A stretch of DNA of 64,000 nt from assembly GCF_022479115.1 (NCBI RefSeq), contig NZ_CP092497.1, forward strand, positions 7,688,001 through 7,752,000. The letters run 5' to 3'. The position numbers and the translations under genes were made by a program. Positions within the stretch are counted from its first letter, which is position 1, and each line of letters opens with the position of its first letter. A model generated the notes under the pieces. It did no database searches, was not told the DNA's origin, and worked only from the letters and a program-made list of their open reading frames with translations. This stretch comes from Amycolatopsis sp. EV170708-02-1 (GTDB taxonomy: Bacteria > Actinomycetota > Actinomycetes > Mycobacteriales > Pseudonocardiaceae). Below are positions 33,574-41,839 of this stretch, piece after piece.

Positions 33574-34031
33574 CAGGCACCGGTGGTCGAGCCGGGCCGC
33601 ACGATCATCAGCACCGTCACCACGGCCCACAGCAGATTGAACATCCCGGTGTACATCGCCACCCGGCCCGCCGTGACCGGCGCCGACGGCGGCTCCGCGT
33701 CCAGCGCGGCGAGGATCGCGTTCTGCCCGGGCAGCACCAGCAACGCCAGCACACCGGCGGCGGCCGCGGTGAGCACGATCGACACGATCACCCACGCGTC
33801 GCCGAAGACCCGCATGCTGCCCGCCGTCGCCAGCCCGAAGAACGGCACCGCGATACCGAAGATCGCGTAGACACGGCAGATCCGGTTGAGCGCGCGCAGG
33901 ACGGACAACCCGGAACCCGGTTCGGCGAAGGCCTTTCGCGCCGCCGCGGGGAACATGCTCGCCGCGACGGTGACCGGGCCGACCGCGATGACGGCGGCGA
34001 GCACGTGGAGGATCAAGAGGATTTTCGACAC
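33573..34031 (-). CDS. Four-helix membrane protein, function unknown
   Basis: This is a 152-residue protein with about four helices (LLILHVLAAVIAVGPVTVAASM, YAIFGIAVPFFGLATAG, WVIVSIVLTAAAAGVLALLVL, GMFNLLWAVVTVLMIV). The first helix has the HVLAAVIAVGP pattern of DUF2269-like bacterial membrane proteins, although that match is not certain. The stop overlaps the edge of a large palindrome. It is divergent from the ABC transporter operon starting at 34188. Confidence 0.6.
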   Translation of the reverse strand: MSKILLILHVLAAVIAVGPVTVAASMFPAAARKAFAEPGSGLSVLRALNRICRVYAIFGIAVPFFGLATAGSMRVFGDAWVIVSIVLTAAAAGVLALLVLPGQNAILAALDAEPPSAPVTAGRVAMYTGMFNLLWAVVTVLMIVRPGSTTGA

Positions 34032-34187
34032 GCCGCCGAGCCTATGATCGTCACCTCGGTGTCCGGTACCGGTGTTTTCGACAGATGTCGCAGGATTCCG
34101 GCCATCCGGCTACGTCCGGCGACGTACGCGGAGTGCCGCCCGTGAACGGATGTGGCGAAGGCCTCCCCCGCGACACCATTCGTCACC

Positions 34188-35093
34188 ATGAACCTTCCCG
34201 TGGACACAGACGAACTCACGAAACGGTACGGCGAGCAACTCGCCGTCGACCGGATGAAACTGACCGTGCTGCCCGGCGAGATCTACGGTTTCCTCGGCCC
34301 GAACGGCGCGGGCAAGACGACGACGTTGCGAATGCTGCTGGGCCTCGTCCGGCCGACTTCCGGCAGCGTCCGGCTGTTCGGCAGGCCGCCCGGCGACCGC
34401 GGTGACCTCGATGGGGTCGGCGCCCTGATCGAATCGCCGGGGTTCTACCCGTACCTGTCCGGTGCGGACAACCTCAAGGTGCTGGCCCGCTACAGCGGAA
34501 CGGATCCGCTCCGCGTCGGCGAGGTGCTCGCGATGGTCGACCTCGCCGATCGCGGCAAGGACCGGTACTCCACCTACTCCCTCGGCATGAAGCAGCGGCT
34601 CGGTGTCGCGGCGGCATTGCTGAAGGACCCGCGGCTGCTGATCCTCGACGAGCCCACCAACGGGCTCGACCCGGCAGGCATGGCCGACATGCGGGTGCTG
34701 ATCCGGCGGCTCGGCGCGGAGGGCTGCACCGTGCTGCTGTCGAGCCATCTGCTCGGCGAGGTCCAGCAGGTCTGCGACCGCGTCGGCGTCGTCTCACGCG
34801 GGCGGCTGGTCGCGGAGAACACGGTGGCCGAACTCCGCGGCGGCACGGTGCTGCACATCGAGTCCGACGAGATCGTGCGCACCGCCGGCCTGGTGCGGCG
34901 CTGGATCGGCGCGGAGAACGTGCGCGAGAGCGGGACCGGTCTCGATCTGACCGTCGACCCGGAACGCGCGGCGTGGCTGAACCGCGAACTCGTCACGGAA
35001 GGGATCGCGGTGCGTGAACTGCACGTCCGCGAACGGGATCTGGAACAGGTCTTCTTCGAGCTCACCGGAGAGGTGGCAGGTCATGTGGGGTAG
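34188..35093 (+). CDS. ABC transporter ATP-binding protein (DrrA/BcrA type)
   Basis: This is a 301-residue ATPase. Walker A is GPNGAGKTT near residue 37, the signature is YSLGMKQRLGVAAALL and Walker B is LLILDEPTNGLDP, followed by the switch His in LLSSHLLGEV. The C-terminal ~80 residues are the extra domain of exporter ATPases. It pairs with the membrane protein that follows, with an 11-base overlap. The ATG at 34188 has no strong Shine-Dalgarno. The exported substrate is unknown, and antibiotic or lipid export are common roles. Confidence 0.85.
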   Translation: MNLPVDTDELTKRYGEQLAVDRMKLTVLPGEIYGFLGPNGAGKTTTLRMLLGLVRPTSGSVRLFGRPPGDRGDLDGVGALIESPGFYPYLSGADNLKVLARYSGTDPLRVGEVLAMVDLADRGKDRYSTYSLGMKQRLGVAAALLKDPRLLILDEPTNGLDPAGMADMRVLIRRLGAEGCTVLLSSHLLGEVQQVCDRVGVVSRGRLVAENTVAELRGGTVLHIESDEIVRTAGLVRRWIGAENVRESGTGLDLTVDPERAAWLNRELVTEGIAVRELHVRERDLEQVFFELTGEVAGHVG

Positions 35094-35907
35094 CTGCACC
35101 GCCGAGCTGGCGAAACTCGTCCGGCGTCCGGCGAACTGGTTCATGCTGGGGATCGCCGTCGCGCTCGGCCTGACCTTCACCTATCTGCTGCCGCTCGCGG
35201 GCGCGGCGGGCTCGTCGAGCGGAGCTCCCGGTACGGATCGCGGACTGGCCTCGACCCTGCCGTCCAACCTGGTCGGCAACGCGATCGGCGGGCTGCCGGT
35301 GTTCCTCGGGGCCATCCTGCTCGTGCTCGGGGTACTGGCCGTCGGCACCGAATACGGCTGGAGCACGTGGAAGACCGTGCTGACGCAAGGACCTTCACGG
35401 CTGACCGTCTACAGTGGAAAGTTGTTCGCGCTGGCCGTCGCGTCGCTGACCGTCGTGCTGACGAGTTTCGCGACCGGCGCGATCACGAGCGCGCTCATCG
35501 CCTCTTCGGAAGGCGAGCCGATGAACTGGCCGTCGTTCGGCTCACTGCTGACCGGGGTCGGCGCGGGCTGGCTGATCGCGATGACGTGGGCGGCACTCGG
35601 CGCGGCGCTCGCCATCGCGATGCGCGGGGTGGCGCTGCCGATCGGGCTCGGCCTGGTGTGGCTGCTGGTGGTGCAGAACCTGCTGTTCGGGGTCGCGGCC
35701 CCGCTGGTGGACTGGGTCGGCACGCTCCAGCTGGCGCTGCCGGGAGCCAACGCCGGTTCATTGGCGGCGTCGCTCGGCGCTTCGGGCGCGACGCCGGGTG
35801 TCGGGGAACTCGTGAGTGCCTCGCAGGCGACGCTGGTGGTGGCGGGCTACCTGGTGGTCTTCGCCGGTCTCGGCGGCTGGCTGCTGCGGCGCCGGGATGT
35901 CCTCTGA
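35083..35907 (+). CDS. ABC-2 type exporter permease
   Basis: This is a 274-residue permease. It begins MWGSCTAELAKLVRRPANWFMLGIAVALG, an N-terminal amphipathic plus first helix pattern of ABC-2 permeases, and has five more hydrophobic helices, one preceded by GTEYGWSTWKTVLTQGPSR (the conserved E-x-x-x-x-T loop). It overlaps the ATPase gene and is followed by a palindromic terminator at 35910-35964. Confidence 0.8.
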   Translation: MWGSCTAELAKLVRRPANWFMLGIAVALGLTFTYLLPLAGAAGSSSGAPGTDRGLASTLPSNLVGNAIGGLPVFLGAILLVLGVLAVGTEYGWSTWKTVLTQGPSRLTVYSGKLFALAVASLTVVLTSFATGAITSALIASSEGEPMNWPSFGSLLTGVGAGWLIAMTWAALGAALAIAMRGVALPIGLGLVWLLVVQNLLFGVAAPLVDWVGTLQLALPGANAGSLAASLGASGATPGVGELVSASQATLVVAGYLVVFAGLGGWLLRRRDVL

Positions 35908-35909
35908 AA

Positions 35910-35964
35910 GTCCGTGAGGGCCTCCTTCCCTACCCTGAAGGTAGTGAAGGAGGCCCTCACGGAC
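35910..35964. terminator. GTCCGTGAGGG-family palindrome
   Basis: Perfect 19-base arms (35910-35928 and 35946-35964) enclose an inner TACC/GGTA stem. The element fits exactly between the convergent permease and aldo/keto reductase stop codons. It shares GTCCGTGAGGG ends and a CTTCCCTACCCT centre with the palindrome at 20107-20163. Confidence 0.8.
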
Positions 35965-35966
35965 GG

Positions 35967-36824
35967 CTAGGCGAGGGCGTCCAGGTCAGCCAGCACGTCC
36001 GCGGGCAGTTCGAGGTCCGCGGCGGCGACGTTCTCACGCAGGTGCGCCGGCGAGGACGTGCCCGGGATCAGCAGGATGTTCGGCGACCGCTGGAGCAGCC
36101 ACGCGAGCGCGACCTGCATCGGCGTCGCGCCGACCCGACGGGCGCAGTCGTCGAGCACGCCGGATTGCAGCGGCGTGAACCCGCCGAGCGGGAAGTACGG
36201 CACGAACGGGATGTTGATGGCCGCGAGGGCGTCGAGGAGCCCGTCGTTGGCGCGGTTCGCGACGTTGTACTCGTTCTGCACGCAGACGACCGGCGCGATG
36301 GCGCGCGCTTCCTTGACCTGCTCCGCCGACACGTGGCTCAGGCCGAGGTGCCGGATCAGGCCCTGCTGCTGAAGCTCGGCGAGCACCTCGAACGGCTCCG
36401 TGATCGAGACCGGGATCGGGAAGACGCCGTGCTCCCCCGCGAGCCGCAGGTTGACCACGTCGAGGACGTCGAGGCCGAGGTTGCGCAGGTTGTCGTGGAC
36501 CGCGGAGGTCAGCTCCTCCTTCGAGAGCGCCGACGGCCAGCCCTTGTCCGCGGACCGCTTCGCGCCGACCTTCGTGACGATGTGCAGCTCGTCCGGGTAC
36601 GGATGCAGGGCCTCGCGGATCAGCTCGTTGGTCGTGTGCGGGCCGTAGAAGTCGCTCGTGTCGATGTGGGTGACGCCGAGCTCGACCGCCTCGCGGAGGA
36701 CGGCGATCGCGGCGTCGCGGTCGCCCGGCGGCCCCCAGATGCCGGGGCCGGACAGCCGCATGGCGCCGTAGCCCATCCGGCTCACGGTGAGGTCGCCGAG
36801 GGAGAGGGTGCCGCCTGGGCTCAT
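35967..36824 (-). CDS. Aldo/keto reductase, YdbC-like
   Basis: This is a 285-residue TIM-barrel reductase. Asp55 and Tyr60 are in HIDTSDFYG and Lys85 in IVTKVG. In place of the usual catalytic His the motif reads DVLDVVNLRL, the NLR variant seen in the E. coli YdbC group. The C-terminal NADPH site is visible in LLIPGTSSPAHLRENVAA. It probably reduces aldehydes or pyridoxal-type compounds; the exact substrate is open. A TetR gene lies 86 bases upstream on the same strand. Confidence 0.75.
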   Translation of the reverse strand: MSPGGTLSLGDLTVSRMGYGAMRLSGPGIWGPPGDRDAAIAVLREAVELGVTHIDTSDFYGPHTTNELIREALHPYPDELHIVTKVGAKRSADKGWPSALSKEELTSAVHDNLRNLGLDVLDVVNLRLAGEHGVFPIPVSITEPFEVLAELQQQGLIRHLGLSHVSAEQVKEARAIAPVVCVQNEYNVANRANDGLLDALAAINIPFVPYFPLGGFTPLQSGVLDDCARRVGATPMQVALAWLLQRSPNILLIPGTSSPAHLRENVAAADLELPADVLADLDALA

Positions 36825-36892
36825 GGTCGCTCCTTGTGCAAGTGGGTTCCGCTCACCTTATGCAGGGTCGGCCGCCCCGGCGCGTGCGGGAA

Positions 36893-36917
36893 GGGAGCAA
36901 GGGACCTTTGCTACCAC
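36893..36917 (+). repeat. AGCAAGGGACCTTTGCTACCAC element overlapping a stop codon
   Basis: The element lies between the aldo/keto reductase start and the TetR gene end. On the minus strand its TGGTAGC supplies the final Trp and TAG stop of the TetR gene. Confidence 0.75.
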
Positions 36918-37588
36918 TCGGGGCGCTGACCTGCACGAACAGCCAGGCCGACCAGCTGGTTCGCCAGCCCTTCGGTCAGCCCGTCGACGAACATCGCGGG
37001 GCCGGAGGGCGCCCCGCGTTCGGCCAGGACCGTCGCCACGGCCTCGCCTGGATTCGCGTACGGCCACAGCCCCGCGACGAGGATGAAGACGGCCTTCGCG
37101 AAGTACACGGCCGCTTCGGCGTCCAGCGGGACCTGGGTCCGGACGACCTCGGCGAGCCGTTCGGTCCGTTCGCCGGCCCGCGTCTTGAACGTCCGGGCGG
37201 TCTCCACGGAGATGTTGCGTTCCAGTACCGCGGCCATCGTGCTGATCAGCTCGCACAGCAGGCGCTGCCGCGAGAGCGACGTCGCGATGACGGTCGCGAC
37301 TCGCTCGTAGCCGGGGCCGTCGAGGGCGCTCAGCTCGCCTTCGAGTTCGTCGAGCCACGAGACCCAGACCGAGTCCAGGACCTCCAGGAAGATCGCCTCC
37401 CGGCTGTCGAAATACCGCAGCACGTTCGACTTCGCCAGGCCCACCCGATCGCTCAGTTCACGCAGGCTGATCCGGGAGACGGGCCGCTCGGCCAGGAGTT
37501 CGCGCGCCACGCCGAGGATCGCCGCGCGCCGGGCCTCGACCTGTTCCGGCCGCCGTGCGCGCTGGAAGTCGAGGACCACGCGGCGCAC
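36911..37588 (-). CDS. TetR-family transcriptional regulator
   Basis: This is a 225-residue protein if GTG 37588 is used (GTG 37579 is also possible). The helix-turn-helix region is ARRAAILGVARELLAERPVSRISLRELSDRVGLAKSNVLRYFDSREAIFLEVL. The C-terminal ligand-binding half is helical (LAEVVRTQVPLDAEAAVYFAKAVFILVAGLWPYA). Its TAG stop lies inside a copy of the AGCAAGGGACCTTTGCT repeat. It sits upstream of the aldo/keto reductase gene and probably regulates it. Confidence 0.75.
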   Translation of the reverse strand: MRRVVLDFQRARRPEQVEARRAAILGVARELLAERPVSRISLRELSDRVGLAKSNVLRYFDSREAIFLEVLDSVWVSWLDELEGELSALDGPGYERVATVIATSLSRQRLLCELISTMAAVLERNISVETARTFKTRAGERTERLAEVVRTQVPLDAEAAVYFAKAVFILVAGLWPYANPGEAVATVLAERGAPSGPAMFVDGLTEGLANQLVGLAVRAGQRPEW

Positions 37589-37608
37589 GGTACCAGACCA
37601 CCCGGCTG

Positions 37609-38022
37609 TTATTCGGCCTTCGCGGCCCTCCGCGCCTGAACCCGTTTGTAGCTCCAGATCAGCAACGCGAACAGGATGAGGCCGGAAAGGATCAGGCTCG
37701 ACCCGGTGCTCCAGCCGCCGAGCGGCAGGCCGGGCACGACTCCCCACACGACCCCCGCGGCCAGCAACCCGAGCCCCGCCAGCACCGAACCCGCGATCCG
37801 CAACGGAGACGAAACGCTGTCCTCGGCCGCCTTCATCGCCCTGTCGCGGATCGGATCGACGTACTTCTCCACGGCGGGGAACTCCGAGGCCAGCACGAGC
37901 AGGCCCGCGAGCACCAGCAGCAACCCGGGCCCCGGCAGCACGAGCAGCGCGATACCGACCGCCAGCAGGATGATGCCCGCGATCAGGATCAGGGCCTGTT
38001 TCACGGGTTTTCCGATGCCCAC
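37609..38022 (-). CDS. PGPGW-family membrane protein
   Basis: This is a 137-residue protein. The first half matches the PGPGW transmembrane family: a helix, then LLVLPGPGLLLVLAGLLVLASEFPAVEKYVDPIRDRAM. Two further hydrophobic helices follow (AGSVLAGLGLLAAGVVWGVVPGLPLG, GSSLILSGLILFALLIWSY) and a basic tail RVQARRAAKAE. The GTG at 38022 has GAGGAG upstream. The function of the family is unknown. Confidence 0.7.
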   Translation of the reverse strand: MGIGKPVKQALILIAGIILLAVGIALLVLPGPGLLLVLAGLLVLASEFPAVEKYVDPIRDRAMKAAEDSVSSPLRIAGSVLAGLGLLAAGVVWGVVPGLPLGGWSTGSSLILSGLILFALLIWSYKRVQARRAAKAE

Positions 38023-38154
38023 CGTCGTCTCCTCGCCGTCGCCGCTTTCCGTCGATTGTGCCGGGCGAGACGGAAAAGCGCTGGTCCTGGCATGGTCTGT
38101 TTCGGACGAGACCGTTCGTCGGGGTGATGAACAGTCCAGCCCAAGGAGGATTTG

Positions 38155-38496
38155 ATGCGCTACATGTTGCTGATCTGCGGGACACCGTTCCCCGGTGCGG
38201 ACGACTGCGAAGACCCGCTGGACGAGCGGACACAGGAATGGGTCGACGAGATGACCGCTCGCGGAGTGCGGTTGTCCGGCAGCAGGCTCCGGTCGGCGGC
38301 CACCGCGACCACCGTGCGCCACCGCGACGGCGAACTGCTCGTCTCGGACGGGCCGTTCGCGGAGACGAAGGAACAGATCCTCGGCTACGACCTGATCGAG
38401 TGCGCCGATCTCGACGAGGCGATCGAGGTCGTGTCGAAGCATCCGGTCGCGAAGTTCGCGACCATCGAGATCCGACCGATCTGGCCGACCCCCTGA
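38155..38496 (+). CDS. YCII/DGPF-domain protein
   Basis: This is a 113-residue protein. The signature HRDGELLVSDGPFAETKEQILGYDLIECADLDEAIEVVSKHP is the DGPF motif of the YCII-related family, often encoded beside ECF sigma factors in actinomycetes. No sigma factor adjoins this copy. The ATG at 38155 has AAGGAGGA four bases upstream. The role of the family is not established. Confidence 0.8.
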   Translation: MRYMLLICGTPFPGADDCEDPLDERTQEWVDEMTARGVRLSGSRLRSAATATTVRHRDGELLVSDGPFAETKEQILGYDLIECADLDEAIEVVSKHPVAKFATIEIRPIWPTP

Positions 38497-38502
38497 ACGC
38501 GC

Positions 38503-38548
38503 CTCGTGAGTGGCGAGGACGGTTCTAACCATCCTCGCCACTCACGAG
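38503..38548. terminator. CTCGTGAGTGG-family palindrome (copy 3, imperfect)
   Basis: Two 22-base arms (38503-38524 and 38527-38548) are reverse complements except for one pair near the centre, which reads ACGGTTCTAACCAT instead of the usual ACGGTTAGAACCGT. It fills the space between two convergent stop codons. Confidence 0.8.
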
Positions 38549-38549
38549 A

Positions 38550-39131
38550 TCACCCACCGGCCAGCAGCTGCTCGAACGGCACGAACCCGCTCTCCGGAGC
38601 CGCCTCGGCACCCTCCGCCGACAGCCGGGATGCGAGCTCTCGCCCGGCCCGCGACGCCCGCTTGTCGAGATCACCCGGAGACGCCCAGTCCGACGAAGCC
38701 GCGTACACCGCCGTCGAGACAGGCTCGGCGCGAAGGTAGGCGAAGAGCGGACGCAGCGCGAAGTCGAGCACCAGCGAATGCCGTTCGGTCCCGCCGGTGG
38801 CGCCGATCAGCACCGGCTTCCCGTCGAGCGCCTTCTGGTCCAGCACGTCGAAGAACGACTTGAACAGTCCGCTGTACGACGCGGTGAACACCGGCGTCAC
38901 GGCGATCAGGCCGTCCGCGGCGGTCACCGTGTCGATGGCCGCGCGCAGGGCCGGGGACGGAAACCCGGTCAGCATGTTCTTCGTGACATCGACGGCCAGA
39001 TCGCGGAGTTCGATCACCTCGATCTTCACGTCCGGCAGCGCGACGGAAACCGCCGCGGCCAGTTTGTCGGCGAGCAGCCGCGTCGAGGACGGCCGGCTCA
39101 GCCCCGCGGTCACCACTGCGATCGTCGTCAT
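38550..39131 (-). CDS. NAD(P)H-dependent FMN reductase
   Basis: This is a 193-residue flavodoxin-fold protein. The FMN phosphate loop is TAGLSRPSSTRLLADKL, followed by VTPVFTASYSGLFKSFFDVLD, the flavin-binding segment of the NADPH-dependent FMN reductase family (CE1759 subgroup). Its ATG overlaps the preceding monooxygenase gene by 4 bp, so it is most likely the dedicated reductase supplying FMNH2 to that enzyme. Confidence 0.8.
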   Translation of the reverse strand: MTTIAVVTAGLSRPSSTRLLADKLAAAVSVALPDVKIEVIELRDLAVDVTKNMLTGFPSPALRAAIDTVTAADGLIAVTPVFTASYSGLFKSFFDVLDQKALDGKPVLIGATGGTERHSLVLDFALRPLFAYLRAEPVSTAVYAASSDWASPGDLDKRASRAGRELASRLSAEGAEAAPESGFVPFEQLLAGG

Positions 39132-40201
39132 GCCAAGACCTCCAACCGAGAAGCGTGAGTGGGCGCCTCGGGCACATGCGCCGGGCGAAGCGAGTCGAGT
39201 TCCTTGCGCAGCACCGGGATCACGTGCTCGCCCAGCAGGTCGAGCTGTTCCAGCACGGTCTTCAGCGGCAGTCCGGCGTGGTCCATCAGGAACAGCTGGC
39301 GCTGGTAGTCGCCGAAGTGCTCACGGAAGGTCAGCGTCTTGTCGATCACCTCTTGCGGGCTGCCGACGGTCAGCGGCGTCTGCTCGGTGAACTCCTCCAG
39401 CGACGGCCCGTGCCCGTACACCGGCGCGTTGTCGAAGTACGGCCGGAACTCCCGCACCGCGTCCTGCGACTTGGGCCGCAGGAACACCTGACCGCCCAGT
39501 CCGACGATGGCCTGGTCCGCCTTGCCGTGCCCGTAGTGCTCGTACCGCTCGCGATACAGGTTGATCAGCGCCTGGAAATGCTCCTTCGGCCAGAAGATGT
39601 GGTTCGCGAAGAACCCGTCGCCGTAGTAGGCGGCCTGTTCCGCGATCTCCGGGCTGCGGATCGAACCGTGCCACACGAACGGCGGGACACCGTCGAGCGG
39701 CCGCGGCGTCGAGGTGAACTCCTGCAGCGGCGTCCGGAACTTGCCGGACCAGCTGACCACGTCCTCGCGCCACAACCGGTGCAGCAGGTGGTAGTTCTCG
39801 ATGGCCAGCGGAATGCCCTGGCGGATGTCCTGCCCGAACCACGGGTACACCGGACCGGTGTTGCCGCGCCCCATCATCAGGTCGACGCGGCCGTCGGCGA
39901 GATGCTGCAGCATCGCGAAGTCCTCGGCGATCTTCACCGGGTCGTTCGTGGTGATCAGCGTGGTCGAGGTGGAAAGAATGATCTTCGACGTCTGCGCGGC
40001 GACGTAGCCGAGCATCGTCGTCGGCGAAGACGGCACGAAGGGCGGGTTGTGGTGCTCGCCGGTCGCGAAGACGTCGAGGCCGACTTCTTCGGCCTTGAGC
40101 GCGATGCGCACCATCGCCTTGATCCGCTCGTACTCGCTGGGCGCCTCCCCGGTGGTCGGGTCGGTCGTCACATCGCCCACCGTGAAGATTCCGAACTGCA
40201 T
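39128..40201 (-). CDS. LLM-class FMN-dependent monooxygenase
   Basis: This is a 357-residue luciferase-like protein. It starts with MQFGIFTVGDVTTDPTTGE, the pattern of the CE1758 subgroup, followed by GLDVFATGEHHNPPFVPSSPTTMLG (the EHH motif of luciferase-like enzymes) and LADGRVDLMMGRGNTGPVYPWFG. Coupled to an FMN reductase gene by a 4-bp overlap, it forms a two-component flavin monooxygenase. The substrate is unknown. A candidate operator TTGAGCGTTCAA is at 40232-40243 upstream. Confidence 0.8.
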   Translation of the reverse strand: MQFGIFTVGDVTTDPTTGEAPSEYERIKAMVRIALKAEEVGLDVFATGEHHNPPFVPSSPTTMLGYVAAQTSKIILSTSTTLITTNDPVKIAEDFAMLQHLADGRVDLMMGRGNTGPVYPWFGQDIRQGIPLAIENYHLLHRLWREDVVSWSGKFRTPLQEFTSTPRPLDGVPPFVWHGSIRSPEIAEQAAYYGDGFFANHIFWPKEHFQALINLYRERYEHYGHGKADQAIVGLGGQVFLRPKSQDAVREFRPYFDNAPVYGHGPSLEEFTEQTPLTVGSPQEVIDKTLTFREHFGDYQRQLFLMDHAGLPLKTVLEQLDLLGEHVIPVLRKELDSLRPAHVPEAPTHASRLEVLA

Positions 40202-40231
40202 GACCTGCTCCCTGGGCCGGGGTTACGTTGC

Positions 40232-40243
40232 TTGAGCGTTCAA
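40232..40243. promoter_or_regulatory. Candidate operator upstream of the flavin monooxygenase operon
   Basis: TTGAGCGTTCAA is palindromic at 10 of 12 positions and lies 31 bases before the monooxygenase ATG. The shape TTGA-x4-TCAA suits a TetR- or MarR-type repressor. No regulator gene is adjacent. Confidence 0.35.
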
Positions 40244-40336
40244 CCTCACGCGCGCAAGAAGTATTCCAGACCATCGGCGCGAGCTGAAAGGGTGACTTGA
40301 TCGGCCCCGGAAGTGACCGCACCCACACTCGAATCC

Positions 40337-41761
40337 ATGTGGCTCACCTCCCTGCTTGTGACAACGTTGACATTCACCCTCACGCCGGCCACCACCACTC
40401 CCGAACCCGCTGTCGCGGCGACGATCTGCGCCAAATACTGCGACAGCCGCGACCCCGCACTGGCCGTCGGAGAAAGAAGACCCGGCACCGCGTCCGTCTG
40501 GGGCCGCGCCATCACGCTGCATCTCAGCGACGGCGACAACATGGGCTGGGGCAGCATCGGCAACGGCGACCCCGGCGACGAGGTCTGGCTCGACCGCTCC
40601 TTCGACGGCGGCCGCACGTGGGCGGGCGACAGCCGGATCGGCGACACGAAGATCCCGTCCGGTCACCGCGGCTGGCGCACGCTGATGTTCAACGTCGACG
40701 ACCCCGCCACCCACCGTTTCGGCGCCCTGCGCGCCTGCGGAAAGGCGGGCAACCGGCCGGAAATCGCCTGTACGCCGTGGTTCCGCACCACGGTCGCCGC
40801 CAACTCCCGCGCCGAGGCCGCGGCCACCGCGCTGATGCAGTTCTACGACAACGGCACCGGACTCTGGCAGACCACGGGCTGGTGGAACTCCGCGAACGCG
40901 CTGACCGCGATCCTCGACTACAGCACGCGAACCGGTTCGCAGAACTACCGCTACGCCATCGGCAACACCTTCGACCGCAACCGCGGGAACAACTTCACCA
41001 ACGAATACATCGACGACACCGGCTGGTGGGCGCTCGCCTGGATCCGCGCCTACGACTTGACCAAGGACCGCCGCTACCTCGACACCGCCGTCATCGCGGC
41101 GGACTACATGTACTCCTACCGCGACGGGACCTGCGGCGGCGGGCTCTGGTGGTCGACGGCGAAGACGTACAAGAACGCCGTCACCAACGAGCTGTACGTC
41201 AAGGTGGCCGCGTCACTGCACAACCGCCTTCCCGGCGACACACGCCAGCTCGCGCGGGCACGCGAGGTCTGGGACTGGTTCCGCGCGAGCGGCATGATCA
41301 ACGGCAGCGCCCTGGTCAACGACGGCCTGAACGCCTCCTGCGCCAACAACGGCCAGCCCGTCTGGAGTTACAACCAGGGAATCGTCCTCGGCGCACTGGT
41401 CGAACTGCATCGCGCGACCGGTGACGCCGCCCTGCTCACCACGGCCAGGCGGCTCGCGGACGCCTCCACCACGACGTCGCTCCTGCACTCGAACGGGATC
41501 CTGCGCGACCCCTGCGAGTCCGGCGACTGCGGCGCCGACGGACCGTCGTTCAAGGGCGCGTACGCGAGAGGTCTCGGCGAGCTGGACCGGGCGCTGGCGG
41601 GCAGGCCGTACCGCGCTTACCTGACGCGCCAAGCGAACTCGACGATCGCGGCCAACCGCACGTCGCTCGACCAGCACGGCCTGCGCTGGGCGGGGTCGGT
41701 CGACAAGATCGACGCCGCCCGTCAGCACAGCGCGCTGGAGGTCCTCACGGCAGCCCTCTGA
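40337..41761 (+). CDS. Secreted glycoside hydrolase family 76 protein
   Basis: This is a 474-residue precursor from ATG 40337 (GTG 40313 is also possible). A signal peptide (WLTSLLVTTLTFTLTPATTTP) ends near AVAA. An N-terminal beta-rich part (about 35-140) precedes an alpha/alpha barrel with the GH76 catalytic pair in NEYIDDTGWWALAWIRAYDLT and the aromatic lining GGGLWWS. Family members are endo-alpha-1,6-mannanases, so a fungal or mycobacterial-type mannan is the probable target. No other mannan gene adjoins. Confidence 0.8.
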   Translation: MWLTSLLVTTLTFTLTPATTTPEPAVAATICAKYCDSRDPALAVGERRPGTASVWGRAITLHLSDGDNMGWGSIGNGDPGDEVWLDRSFDGGRTWAGDSRIGDTKIPSGHRGWRTLMFNVDDPATHRFGALRACGKAGNRPEIACTPWFRTTVAANSRAEAAATALMQFYDNGTGLWQTTGWWNSANALTAILDYSTRTGSQNYRYAIGNTFDRNRGNNFTNEYIDDTGWWALAWIRAYDLTKDRRYLDTAVIAADYMYSYRDGTCGGGLWWSTAKTYKNAVTNELYVKVAASLHNRLPGDTRQLARAREVWDWFRASGMINGSALVNDGLNASCANNGQPVWSYNQGIVLGALVELHRATGDAALLTTARRLADASTTTSLLHSNGILRDPCESGDCGADGPSFKGAYARGLGELDRALAGRPYRAYLTRQANSTIAANRTSLDQHGLRWAGSVDKIDAARQHSALEVLTAAL

Positions 41762-41839
41762 TCCGCCTGTCGGCGAACCCGCGACCGCGATCGACGTCGG
41801 CAGGGCGGGTTCGCGTTCGGTCGATTCCGAGATCCATCT

